Assembly: GCF_002086515.1 (NCBI RefSeq)
Contig: NZ_MVHH01000044.1
Span: forward strand, 1 to 32,690
Origin: Mycolicibacter arupensis
GTDB taxonomy: Bacteria; Actinomycetota; Actinomycetes; Mycobacteriales; Mycobacteriaceae
Length of the DNA: 32,690 nucleotides
Reading direction: 5' to 3'
Part shown: piece by piece, positions 7,491 through 14,597 of the stretch
How positions within the stretch are numbered: position 1 is the first letter of the stretch
Layout of the letters: the number at the start of each line of letters is the position of its first letter
Translations under genes and position numbers: made by a program
The notes under the pieces: generated by a model
Seen by the model: only the letters and a program-made list of their open reading frames with translations
What the model was told of the DNA's origin: nothing
Database searches by the model: none

Positions 7491-7895
7491 ATGCGCAATC
7501 GCGGTTTCGGAAAATCAGTGCTGTCGATGGTGGCCGTCGGACTCGCGGTGGGATTAGTGGCAACCGCCTGCGGCGACTGCGGCGATGATTATGACGAGGA
7601 CACCTACGGCGACGTGCTGGAAGCGCCCGACGCGCCCGCGGCGCCGCCGGTGCCTGGCAACGATCCCGGCAGCGAGCCCGAGCCTGGTCCGTCAACCCTG
7701 CCGGAGACCCCGCTCACCAGCGCCGCTCCCGTGATCGAGCCCACCGCCCAGCAGGCGCCGGCGGCGCCTTCGGCGCCGCGCGCTCCCTCGGCGCCCGCGG
7801 TTCCTGCGGTCCCGGCGATTCCGGCCATTCCCGCGATTCCCGCCATTCCGGCGATCCCGGCCATTCCGGCGATCCCCGCGATTCCCTACCCCTGA
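7491..7895 (+). CDS. Small lipoprotein with (AIP)n C-terminal tail
   Basis: A 134-residue predicted lipoprotein. Residues 1-26 form a signal peptide (basic RNRGFGK, then a hydrophobic stretch) ending in VATAC, a lipobox variant with Cys27 as the acylation site. The mature part opens with a short acidic segment (GDCGDDYDEDTYGD) and continues as a Pro/Ala-rich, probably extended chain. The last 32 residues are two AVP and eight AIP triplets followed by YP. GGGAG lies 6 nt before the ATG. No enzymatic domain is present, so it may act as a cell-wall spacer or binding tail. I do not recognise a named homologue. Confidence 0.75.
   Translation: MRNRGFGKSVLSMVAVGLAVGLVATACGDCGDDYDEDTYGDVLEAPDAPAAPPVPGNDPGSEPEPGPSTLPETPLTSAAPVIEPTAQQAPAAPSAPRAPSAPAVPAVPAIPAIPAIPAIPAIPAIPAIPAIPYP
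7797..7886 (+). repeat. Ten 9-bp repeats encoding AVP/AIP triplets
   Basis: Ten consecutive in-frame 9-nt units encode AVP twice, then AIP eight times. Third codon positions vary between units (GCG/GCC, ATT/ATC, CCG/CCC), so the DNA is less uniform than the peptide. Confidence 0.85.
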
Positions 7896-7911
7896 GGCCG
7901 GTTCCGGTCGA

Positions 7912-8475
7912 TCAGATTCCGGTCCACGCTGAGTCGAGCCGCTCGGCCACATCGATGATCTGGGCCTGCTGAGACTGCGGGTTCTCGATCTCGTCGGCCA
8001 CGTAATGCGCGATGAAGCGGCGGATCTCGCCGTCCACGCCGGCGAAGATCCGCAACAACTCACCGCGGATAGAGGTCGACGACACCTCGACGGTGATGTC
8101 GGACGGCCGGGGCTTGGGCACATCGATGATCAGCAGCAAGGGCTGGGCGGCGCGCGCGGTGGCACGCAGCGCGATCTCGCCGGCGACGGTGAAGTGCTGC
8201 TTATCCAGGCGCAGATCGATGAGCAGGTCGATCTCCAACGGAATGTGGATAGCGAACGTCAGTTCCTCACCCAGACCACGGGCCACCCGGGGCTGCTGAA
8301 TCCGCACCCTGGCACTGACCCGCGCGATCCCGCCCGGACCCTGGCGCATCGGGGGCATCTCGAACTCGTCGCCGGCGATGGCGGCGAACGCAGCAGCCAC
8401 GCGTTCTTCGGTGACCGCGATCTCGAAGAACTTGCGCCCGAACTCCTCGTAAGTCAGGTAACTGTGGTTCTGCAT
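7912..8475 (-). CDS. Conserved mycobacterial protein of unknown function in a fatty-acid-type operon
   Basis: A 187-residue soluble protein with no signal peptide or membrane helix. The reading frame runs further upstream, but that part overlaps the GntR gene; the ATG giving MQNHSYLTYEEFGRKFFEIA leaves a 14-nt gap after the GntR stop and is the likely start. Residues 50-140 show alternating hydrophobic, beta-strand-like segments (IARVSARVRIQQP, TFAIHIPLEIDLLIDLRL, PLLLIIDVP), flanked by N- and C-terminal helices. This could be a lipid-binding beta fold, but that is a guess from pattern only. As the last gene after SDR, thiolase, acyl-CoA dehydrogenase and GntR, it probably shares their metabolic context. 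I do not recognise a named family. Confidence 0.7.
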   Translation of the reverse strand: MQNHSYLTYEEFGRKFFEIAVTEERVAAAFAAIAGDEFEMPPMRQGPGGIARVSARVRIQQPRVARGLGEELTFAIHIPLEIDLLIDLRLDKQHFTVAGEIALRATARAAQPLLLIIDVPKPRPSDITVEVSSTSIRGELLRIFAGVDGEIRRFIAHYVADEIENPQSQQAQIIDVAERLDSAWTGI

Positions 8476-8489
8476 AGGTTGATACGGTC

Positions 8490-9212
8490 TCACGTCCCCG
8501 CCGGGGACGGGCGCTGATCGGACTGCGCGTCGCTGCCCTCTTCGCCCGAGACCACCCCCCGGCTGCTTAGATGCTCGACCAGCGGGGCCACTCCGGCGGC
8601 AAGGTGCTCGGCCATCGCGGTCCGCGCCAGTGTCTGATCGTGTGCCGCCAGGGCGGTGAGCACCCGCCGGTGATCCCGCATCGAGCGCTCCGGCCACCCG
8701 GCGATGGCCGGGAAGACCGACTCGGGCGCGTACCGGGTGATCTGCGACATCATCTGGGCAAGCTTGGGCGAGTGCGCCGCCACATTGATGGCCCGGTGGA
8801 ACTCGTGGTTGAGCCGCACGGTCTGGTTCTGGTCATCTCCGGCGTAGGCCTGTTCCAGCTGGGATTGGATCGACTCGAGCTCGGCCAGCTGCTCATCGGT
8901 GATACTCGCGGCTGCCCGCGCTGCCAGCTCACCACCGACGAAGGCCTGAACGTCGGCGACATCCGCCAGATCACGCCGGGTCACCGGAACCACCATGAAT
9001 CCGCGATGGGGCTGCTGGACCAGCAGGCCTTCGCCGCGCAGCTCCAACAATGCCTCGCGCACCGGGGTGACGCTGATACCCAACTCCGTGGCCAGCTGGT
9101 CCAATCGGACGTAGGACCCCGCGGCATAGCCCCCGTCGAAGATCCGTTGGCGCACAAAGCGCGCGACGGCCTCCGACAGTTGTGGCCGGGTGCGGAAGTC
9201 GGGAACAGCCAT
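8490..9212 (-). CDS. GntR-family (FadR/FCD subgroup) transcriptional regulator
   Basis: A 240-residue regulator. Residues 8-75 form the GntR winged helix-turn-helix, including LDQLATELGISVTPVREALL and the wing GLLVQQPHRGFMV. Residues 85-215 form an all-helical FCD effector domain with the usual metal/ligand-binding histidines in LNHEFHRAI, RDHRRVLTAL and MAEHLAAG. FCD regulators usually sense small organic acids or acyl-CoAs and repress a neighbouring catabolic operon. Its ATG lies 4 nt after the acyl-CoA dehydrogenase stop, so it is translated with the operon and is likely to regulate it. The palindrome at 12406-12424 is the best candidate operator. The C-terminal 25 residues are disordered and variable. 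Confidence 0.9.
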   Translation of the reverse strand: MAVPDFRTRPQLSEAVARFVRQRIFDGGYAAGSYVRLDQLATELGISVTPVREALLELRGEGLLVQQPHRGFMVVPVTRRDLADVADVQAFVGGELAARAAASITDEQLAELESIQSQLEQAYAGDDQNQTVRLNHEFHRAINVAAHSPKLAQMMSQITRYAPESVFPAIAGWPERSMRDHRRVLTALAAHDQTLARTAMAEHLAAGVAPLVEHLSSRGVVSGEEGSDAQSDQRPSPAGT

Positions 9213-9216
9213 GACG

Positions 9217-10410
9217 TCAGATGCGGTAATCGGCGAGGAGTCGCTTGCTGATGATCTGTTTCTGGATCTCGCTGGTTCCCTCGCCGATCAACAGGAAAGG
9301 AGCGTCGCGCATCAGTCGCTCGATCTCGTATTCCTTCGAGTAGCCGTAGCCGCCGTGGATGCGGAAGCTCTGCTGGGTGACCTCGTTGCAGTACTCACTG
9401 GCCAGGTACTTCGCCATGCCCGCGGCCAGGTCGTTGCGCTCGCCGGAGTCCTTCAGCCGGGCCGCGTTGACGACCATCAGGTGCGCGGCCTCCACCTTGG
9501 TCGCCATCTCGGCAAGCCCGAACGCGACGGCCTGATGCTCGGCGATCGGCTTGCCGAAGGTGCTGCGCTGCTGGGCGTATCGGGCTGCAAGCTCGAAGGC
9601 GCGGATGCCCACCCCGCAGGCGCGTGCCGCCACGTTCACCCGGCCGACCTCGATGCCGTCCATCATCTGATAGAAGCCGCGACCGGTGACTCCACCCAGG
9701 ACATCGGCCGCGCCGGCCCGATAATCGTCGAAGATCATCTCGGTGGTGTCGATACCTTTATATCCGAGCTTGTCGATCTTGCCCGGGATGGTCAGCCCGG
9801 GGACGACTTCACCGAATCCGGTGGGCTTTTCGACCAGGAACGCCGTCATATTGCGGTGCGGAGTGTCGGCCCCCTCATCGGTGTGGACCAACACCGCCAC
9901 CAGGCTGGACGTGGCACCGTTGGTCAGCCACATCTTCTGGCCGTTGATGAGGAAGTCGCCGGCGGCGGTGCGGGTGGCCCGGGTGCGGATCGCGGCGACG
10001 TCGGAGCCGAGCTCGGGTTCGGACATCGAGAACGCCCCGCGCACTTCGCCGGTCGGCATCGCCGGCAGGTAGCGCTGCTTCTGCTCCGCGGTGCCGTGCT
10101 GGCGCAGCATGTACGCCACGATGAAATGGGTGTTGATCACCCCGGAGATGCTCATCCAGCCGCGGGCGAGCTCCTCCACGCACAGTGCATAGGTCAACAG
10201 GGACTCGCCCAGCCCGCCGTATTCCTCGGGAATCATCAGGCCGAACAGGCCCAGATTCGCCATGCCTTCGACGATCTGCTGCGGGTAGGCGTCGGCGCGC
10301 TCGAATTCGGCGGCGTGCGGTATCACCTCTTTGTCGACGAATGCCCGCACCGCCGCGATGATCTCGGTCTGGCCCTCGGTCAGTCCCAACGTCTGGCACA
10401 GTCTGGTCAT
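9217..10410 (-). CDS. Acyl-CoA dehydrogenase (FadE type)
   Basis: A 397-residue FAD-dependent acyl-CoA dehydrogenase that would introduce the alpha-beta double bond into an acyl-CoA. It has the N-terminal helical domain, the middle beta domain (AFSMSEPELGSDVAAI and GQKMWLTNGATSS) and the C-terminal helical domain (QQRSTFGKPIAEHQAV, RIHGGYGYSKEYEIERL). The catalytic base is Glu377 in IGEGTSEIQ. The ATG overlaps the thiolase stop (ATGA), and AAAGGG lies about 7 nt upstream. It is the third gene of the SDR-thiolase-FadE-GntR operon. The substrate is not deducible; the operon has no acyl-CoA ligase or hydratase, so those steps must come from elsewhere. Confidence 0.93.
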   Translation of the reverse strand: MTRLCQTLGLTEGQTEIIAAVRAFVDKEVIPHAAEFERADAYPQQIVEGMANLGLFGLMIPEEYGGLGESLLTYALCVEELARGWMSISGVINTHFIVAYMLRQHGTAEQKQRYLPAMPTGEVRGAFSMSEPELGSDVAAIRTRATRTAAGDFLINGQKMWLTNGATSSLVAVLVHTDEGADTPHRNMTAFLVEKPTGFGEVVPGLTIPGKIDKLGYKGIDTTEMIFDDYRAGAADVLGGVTGRGFYQMMDGIEVGRVNVAARACGVGIRAFELAARYAQQRSTFGKPIAEHQAVAFGLAEMATKVEAAHLMVVNAARLKDSGERNDLAAGMAKYLASEYCNEVTQQSFRIHGGYGYSKEYEIERLMRDAPFLLIGEGTSEIQKQIISKRLLADYRI

Positions 10411-11627
10411 TCGCCAACCCTTTCGAATACGGCGGCCAGCCCCTGGCCGCCCCCGATGCACATGGTCTCCAGCCCATAGCGCCCCTGGCGGCGGCGCAGC
10501 TCCCGCGCCAGTGTCGCCAACATCCGGCCGCCGGTGGCGCCCACCGGATGTCCCAGCGAGATTCCCGATCCGCGCACGTTGGTGCGCTCCCGGTCCGCGA
10601 CGCCGAATCCCCACTCCGCCATGACCGCCAGCGCCTGGGCGGCGAACGCCTCGTTCAGCTCGATCAGGTCGATGTCGGACAGCGTGAGGCCGGCCCGCGC
10701 CAGGGCGACGTCGGTGGCCGGCACCGGGCCGATGCCCATGACTTCGGGCCGCACCCCGGCCAGGCCCCACGACACCAGGCGAACCAGCGGGGTCAGTCCG
10801 AGCTGCTGCGCCTTATCCCGGGTGGTCACCACACACATCGAGGCCGCGTCGTTCTGACCGCTGGAGTTGCCCGCGGTGACGGTGGCCTCGGGATCGGTTT
10901 TGCCCAGAACCGGTTTGAGCGCGGCGAGCGATTCCACGGTGGTGTCGGCGCGGGGATGTTCGTCGGTGTCGATCCGCTGTTCGCCGGCGCGGGAGCGCAC
11001 CGTGACGGCGATGATCTCCTCGGCGAGGAGCCCGCTGCGCGCCGCGGCCACTGCGCGCTGGTGTGAGGTGACCGCGAGTTCGTCCTGTTCGGTACGGGAG
11101 ATGCGGTATTGGCGGCGCAGGTTCTCGGCGGTCTCCAGCATTCCGCCGGGCACCGGGTGGTGCCGCCCGCCCGCGGTGGTGCGGCCACGCGCCAGGCCGT
11201 CGTGTACCCGGATTCCGCCGCGTGCCCCACCCCATCGCATGTCGGTGGAGTAGAACGCCACATTGCTCATGCTCTCCGCGCCGCCGGCGATCACCACGTC
11301 GTGCGCGCCGCTGCCGACCTGCAGGCAGGCCTGGATCACCGCCTGCAGTCCCGAACCGCACCGGCGGTCCACCTGCATACCCGGCACCGTGACCGGCAGA
11401 CCGGCGTCCAGTGCGACGACTCGACCGATCGCCGGTGCCTCACTGCTGGGATAGCAGTGCCCCAGCACCACGTCGTCGACGGCGTCGGCGGGCAGGCCGG
11501 TGCGCTCGATCAGTCCGCTCAAGGCGGCGACGCCGAGGTCGACGGCGCTCAGCGAGGCGAACATCCCGCCGTAGCGGCCGATGGGGGTTCGAACCGGTTC
11601 GCAGATCACCGCCTCGCGCAGGGTCAC
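10407..11627 (-). CDS. Thiolase (acetyl-CoA C-acyltransferase, FadA type)
   Basis: A 406-residue degradative-type thiolase that would cleave 3-ketoacyl-CoA to acetyl-CoA (or propionyl-CoA) and a shortened acyl-CoA. The nucleophile is Cys90 in VDRRCGSGLQ, His360 lies in SLGHPVGATGG and the second active cysteine is Cys390 in MCIGGGQG. The NEAFAAQ and GNSSGQNDAA motifs are intact. The start is a GTG overlapping the SDR stop (GTGA), and its own stop overlaps the next ATG, so three enzymes are translationally linked. Together with the SDR (3-hydroxyacyl-CoA dehydrogenase candidate) and FadE it supplies three of the four beta-oxidation steps. Confidence 0.94.
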   Translation of the reverse strand: MTLREAVICEPVRTPIGRYGGMFASLSAVDLGVAALSGLIERTGLPADAVDDVVLGHCYPSSEAPAIGRVVALDAGLPVTVPGMQVDRRCGSGLQAVIQACLQVGSGAHDVVIAGGAESMSNVAFYSTDMRWGGARGGIRVHDGLARGRTTAGGRHHPVPGGMLETAENLRRQYRISRTEQDELAVTSHQRAVAAARSGLLAEEIIAVTVRSRAGEQRIDTDEHPRADTTVESLAALKPVLGKTDPEATVTAGNSSGQNDAASMCVVTTRDKAQQLGLTPLVRLVSWGLAGVRPEVMGIGPVPATDVALARAGLTLSDIDLIELNEAFAAQALAVMAEWGFGVADRERTNVRGSGISLGHPVGATGGRMLATLARELRRRQGRYGLETMCIGGGQGLAAVFERVGE

Positions 11628-12361
11628 AGGTGTCGACCGCCGGTCACCTCGAGCACGGTGCCCGTCATATAGGAGGACAGATCCGACGCCAGGAACAGCG
11701 CGACGGTCGCCACCTCGTCGGGCTCACCCGCGCGACCCATCGGCACCTCGGCGACCTTCGAATCCCAGATGCGCTGCGGCATGGCCTCGGTCATCGCCGA
11801 GCGGATCAGTCCCGGCTGGATCGCGTTGACGCGGACTCCGAGGTAGGCCAATTCCTTGCTGGCGGCCTTGGTCATGCCGACGATGCCGGCCTTGGCGGCC
11901 GAATAGTTGGTCTGCCCGAGCATGCCGACCTTGCCGGATATAGAGGACATGTTCACGATCGCGCCGCTCTTGCGTTCGCGCATGATCGCCGCGGCCGCGC
12001 GCAGTCCGTTCCAGGTGCCCTTGAGGTGTACCGCGATCACCTGGTCGAAATCGTCTTCGGTCATCTTGCGCAAGGTGGCGTCGCGCGTGATACCGGCGTT
12101 GTTGACCATGATGTCCAGGCCGCCGAATCGATCGACGGCGGCCGCCACCAACGCGTCGACGTCGGCGGCGACGGTGACGTCGGTGCGCACGGCCACCGCC
12201 ACGTCCGGGCCGAGGCGCGCCGCTGCGGCCTCGGTGGCCTCCTGGTTCAGATCGCCCAGCACCACGCGGGCGCCCTCGGCGACGAAACGTTGTGCGATCG
12301 CGAAGCCCAGCCCCTGCGCGCCGCCGGTGATCACCGCCGTCCGCCCATTCAGTAGTGCCAC
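11624..12361 (-). CDS. Short-chain dehydrogenase/reductase (FabG-like)
   Basis: A 245-residue classical SDR. The Rossmann motif TGGAQGLG lies at about residues 12-19, the NNAG motif follows, and the catalytic Ser-Tyr-Lys lies in MSSISG and YSAAK. I place the start at the GTG giving VALLNGRTAVITGG; an AGAGGAC lies about 9 nt upstream, and the in-frame ATG further up lacks one and adds an atypical leader. It probably oxidises a 3-hydroxyacyl-CoA (or another secondary alcohol) before the thiolase step. It is the first gene of the minus-strand operon, read from the divergent promoter region with the second acyl-CoA dehydrogenase. Confidence 0.92.
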   Translation of the reverse strand: MALLNGRTAVITGGAQGLGFAIAQRFVAEGARVVLGDLNQEATEAAAARLGPDVAVAVRTDVTVAADVDALVAAAVDRFGGLDIMVNNAGITRDATLRKMTEDDFDQVIAVHLKGTWNGLRAAAAIMRERKSGAIVNMSSISGKVGMLGQTNYSAAKAGIVGMTKAASKELAYLGVRVNAIQPGLIRSAMTEAMPQRIWDSKVAEVPMGRAGEPDEVATVALFLASDLSSYMTGTVLEVTGGRHL

Positions 12362-12405
12362 GCCGCAACCGTCCTCTGTGTCGTGCCCGCCCATGGTCGG
12401 ACGAC

Positions 12406-12424
12406 ATCATATTTCATATATGAT
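12406..12424. promoter_or_regulatory. Palindromic operator overlapping two divergent -10 boxes
   Basis: ATCATATTTCATATATGAT is a perfect 7-bp inverted repeat (12406-12412 and 12418-12424) around a 5-nt spacer, an AT island in a GC-rich setting. Each arm contains TATGAT, a good mycobacterial -10 element: plus strand at 12419-12424, minus strand opposite 12406-12411. One site could therefore control both the SDR operon (minus) and the acyl-CoA dehydrogenase at 12455 (plus). The GntR/FCD protein encoded at 8490-9212 is the likely ligand-responsive regulator, an inference from location. Confidence 0.6.
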
Positions 12425-12454
12425 TTGCGGGCCAGTGCCGAAAGGGGCCGTGTC

Positions 12455-13633
12455 ATGACGATCGAAACTGTCGACGACGACGTCTTCGCCGAGATTCTGT
12501 CCCAGACCCGCCGGTTTGTGCGGACCGTGGTGGTGCCGCGCGAACAGGAGATCCTCGACACCGATCGCGTGCCCGACGATCTCCGCCAAGCCGCCAAGGA
12601 CCTGGGCCTGTTCGGGTATGCGATCCCCCAGCAATGGGGCGGCCTGGGCCTCGACCTCACCCAGGATGTCGAGCTGGCGATGGAATTGGGCTATACCTGC
12701 CCCTCGGTCCGGTCCATGTTCGGCACCAACAACGGGATCGCCGGCCAGGTGCTGGTGGGATTCGGCACCGACGAACAGAAGGAGCGCTGGCTGGCGCCCA
12801 TCGCCGCCGGCGCGGTCGCCTCTTTTGCGCTCACCGAGCCCGGCGCGGGCTCCAATCCGGCGGGACTACGTACCAAGGCCGTGCGCGACGGCTCGGGGGA
12901 TGACGCGGAGTGGGTGCTCGACGGCCAGAAGCGGTTCATCACCAACGCTCCCCTGGCCGACCTGTTCGTGGTGTTCGCCCGCACCCGGCCCGCCGACGAG
13001 CGGGGCGCCGGCATCGCGGTGTTCCTGGTACCGGCCGACACCGCCGGGGTCGAGGTCGGGGCCAAGGACGCCAAGATGGGCCAGGAGGGCGCCGCCACCG
13101 CCGATGTCACGTTCACCGGCGTGCGGCTGCCGGCCGCGGCCCTGGTCGGCGGCAGCGAGGACATCGGCTACCGCGCCGCGATGACGTCACTGGCCCGCGG
13201 CCGCATCCATATCGCGGCCCTGGCGGTGGGCGCCGCGCAGCGCGCGCTGGACGAGTCGGTGAGCTACGCCGCCACGGCCACCCAGGGCGGCAGCATCATC
13301 GGCGACTTCCAGTTGGTGCAGGCCATGCTCGCCGACCAACAGACCGGGGTGATGGCAGGCCAGGCCCTGGTCCGCGATGCCGCACGTAAGTGGGTCAACG
13401 ACGAGGACCGGCGGATCGCCCCCTCGGTGGCGAAGGTCTTCTGCACCGAGATGGCCGGCAAGGTCGCCGACCTGGCAGTGCAGATTCACGGCGGCAGCGG
13501 GTACATCCGTGGCGTTCCGGTGGAGCGCATCTACCGTGACGTGCGCTTACTGCGGCTCTACGAGGGCACCAGCGAGATCCAGCGGCTGATCATCGGCTCG
13601 AATCTGATCAAAAAAGCCAAGCGCGGACTGTAA
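12455..13633 (+). CDS. Acyl-CoA dehydrogenase (FadE type), divergent from the SDR operon
   Basis: A 392-residue acyl-CoA dehydrogenase with intact family motifs: FALTEPGAGSNPAGL, GQKRFITNAPLAD, QIHGGSGYIRGVPVERIYRD and the catalytic Glu370 in LYEGTSEIQRLI. I chose the ATG giving MTIETVDDDVF because AAAGGGG lies about 9 nt upstream and it falls about 24 nt after the expected transcription start; the longer frame would cross the operator palindrome. It differs clearly from the dehydrogenase at 9217-10410, so the two may act on different substrates or different rounds of the same degradation. Co-regulation through the shared palindrome is likely. Confidence 0.93.
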   Translation: MTIETVDDDVFAEILSQTRRFVRTVVVPREQEILDTDRVPDDLRQAAKDLGLFGYAIPQQWGGLGLDLTQDVELAMELGYTCPSVRSMFGTNNGIAGQVLVGFGTDEQKERWLAPIAAGAVASFALTEPGAGSNPAGLRTKAVRDGSGDDAEWVLDGQKRFITNAPLADLFVVFARTRPADERGAGIAVFLVPADTAGVEVGAKDAKMGQEGAATADVTFTGVRLPAAALVGGSEDIGYRAAMTSLARGRIHIAALAVGAAQRALDESVSYAATATQGGSIIGDFQLVQAMLADQQTGVMAGQALVRDAARKWVNDEDRRIAPSVAKVFCTEMAGKVADLAVQIHGGSGYIRGVPVERIYRDVRLLRLYEGTSEIQRLIIGSNLIKKAKRGL

Positions 13634-13648
13634 GCAGCGTCACTTTCA

Positions 13649-13690
13649 GCGGCCTGTCGCGGCGTGAGAATTTTCGCCGAAAACGGCCGC
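13649..13690 (+). terminator. Two-part hairpin after the acyl-CoA dehydrogenase
   Basis: GCGGCC (13649-13654) pairs with GGCCGC (13685-13690), and an inner CGGCG (13660-13664) pairs with CGCCG (13675-13679). It lies 16 nt after the stop codon at 13633. There is no T-run. It is a plausible transcription end for the gene at 12455. Confidence 0.4.
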
Positions 13691-13935
13691 GGCAGATACC
13701 TGCGGCACACCCATTGATCAGGCAATTTGATTGAAATAATGCGAATTTGTGACCGTTGATTAGTGCCTGAACAAACGCACACGAGCCGTCTACCAGCGCT
13801 TACGCAAATAGATCGACCGGGTCTGCGCATTTTCGCGGGTCTACCTGGCGTTTTCCGGTGAAACGTTATGTTTGACAACATGAATACCAAACGTGATGCG
13901 TGCCACAGATTTTGGTAACCGCAGTTAGCCATTGT

Positions 13936-13949
13936 TAACGTGCCTGGTC
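13936..13949 (+). promoter_or_regulatory. Leaderless-type promoter for the NlpC/P60 protein
   Basis: TAACGT (TANNNT) at 13936-13941 is followed by 8 nt and then the ATG at 13950, the spacing expected if transcription starts at the start codon. No Shine-Dalgarno sequence precedes that ATG, which supports a leaderless message. Confidence 0.5.
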
Positions 13950-14597
13950 ATGTTTGGTCTAGAAGCACTGATGGCGCTCATCCAGCAGGTTTCGGGCACC
14001 CCGTACATCGTTGGTGGGAACACTCCCGCCGGTACGGACTGCTCGGGTCTGGCCTCCTGGGTGTCCAACGTCGCCAGCGGCCGGCCGGCCTTCAGCGGCC
14101 GGTTCCACACCGCCAACGAAGAGTCAGCGTTGCTGGCCCGTGGTTTCCGGTACGGCACCGCACCCAACGCCGTGGTGGTGGGCTGGAACAGCCACCACAC
14201 CGCGGTCACCCTGCCCGACGGCACCCCGGTGGCCAGCGGCGAGCCCGGCGGCGTGAAGATCGGCGGCGGCGGCGCCTACCAGCCGCAGTTCACCCACCAC
14301 ATGTACCTGCCCATGGAAGCCGAGCCTCTCCCCGAGGGCGCCCCGGTGGAGTTCGCCGCCATGGTGGAGCCGGGTCCCCCGCCCGCCGAGCCGATGGCTG
14401 AGCCCATGGCCTTCGAGCCGGCCCCCGCTCCGGTGGACGCACCACCGTTCGAGGTCCCGCCCATCGAGCCCCCGCTCGAGGCCCCGATCGACGTGCCGGC
14501 CGGCGAGGCTCCCCCGATGGACGCCCCGCCGCTCGACGAGGCTCCGGCCCCGGCACCCGCCGCCGATCACGAGGAACCGGCACCGGCACCGGCCTAG
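13950..14597 (+). CDS. NlpC/P60-type (C40-like) peptidase domain with Pro/Ala-rich acidic tail
   Basis: A 215-residue protein. Residues 12-112 look like a compact NlpC/P60 cysteine peptidase domain, the class that cuts peptidoglycan stem peptides. GTPYIVGGNTPAGTDCSGLA contains the nucleophile Cys31, and SHHTAVTLPDG contains His82 and His83, one of which would be the catalytic histidine. After about residue 120 the chain is a low-complexity, acidic Pro/Ala/Glu tail with repeated APPxE-like units. I chose the ATG at 13950; an upstream in-frame TTG has no ribosome-binding site. No signal peptide or membrane helix is seen with either start, which is odd for a wall hydrolase. The stop overlaps the convergent methyltransferase stop. 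Confidence 0.75.
   Translation: MFGLEALMALIQQVSGTPYIVGGNTPAGTDCSGLASWVSNVASGRPAFSGRFHTANEESALLARGFRYGTAPNAVVVGWNSHHTAVTLPDGTPVASGEPGGVKIGGGGAYQPQFTHHMYLPMEAEPLPEGAPVEFAAMVEPGPPPAEPMAEPMAFEPAPAPVDAPPFEVPPIEPPLEAPIDVPAGEAPPMDAPPLDEAPAPAPAADHEEPAPAPA

Larger units (their letters stand above)
13634..13949. other. 316-nt intergenic region, relatively AT-rich
   Basis: No reading frame here looks coding. It holds a terminator-like hairpin after the acyl-CoA dehydrogenase (13649-13690), a TTGACA hexamer at 13872-13877 without a good -10 partner at the normal distance, and the leaderless-type promoter of the next gene near its right end. The base composition is visibly less GC-rich than the flanking genes. 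Confidence 0.5.

Noticed and set aside
6797..7588. Plus-strand open frame of 263 codons covering the gene-poor region and part of the lipoprotein gene
   Set aside because: Arg/Ser-rich with no domain, overlaps the better-supported lipoprotein in another frame, no good start site.
8476..8697. Upstream extension of the unknown protein at 7912
   Set aside because: It lies inside the GntR coding region and reads as low-complexity shadow; the ATG at 8475 follows the GntR stop.
13932..13949. TTG at 13932 as start of the NlpC/P60 protein
   Set aside because: No ribosome-binding site, and it would begin upstream of the -10 element TAACGT; the ATG at 13950 has proper leaderless spacing.
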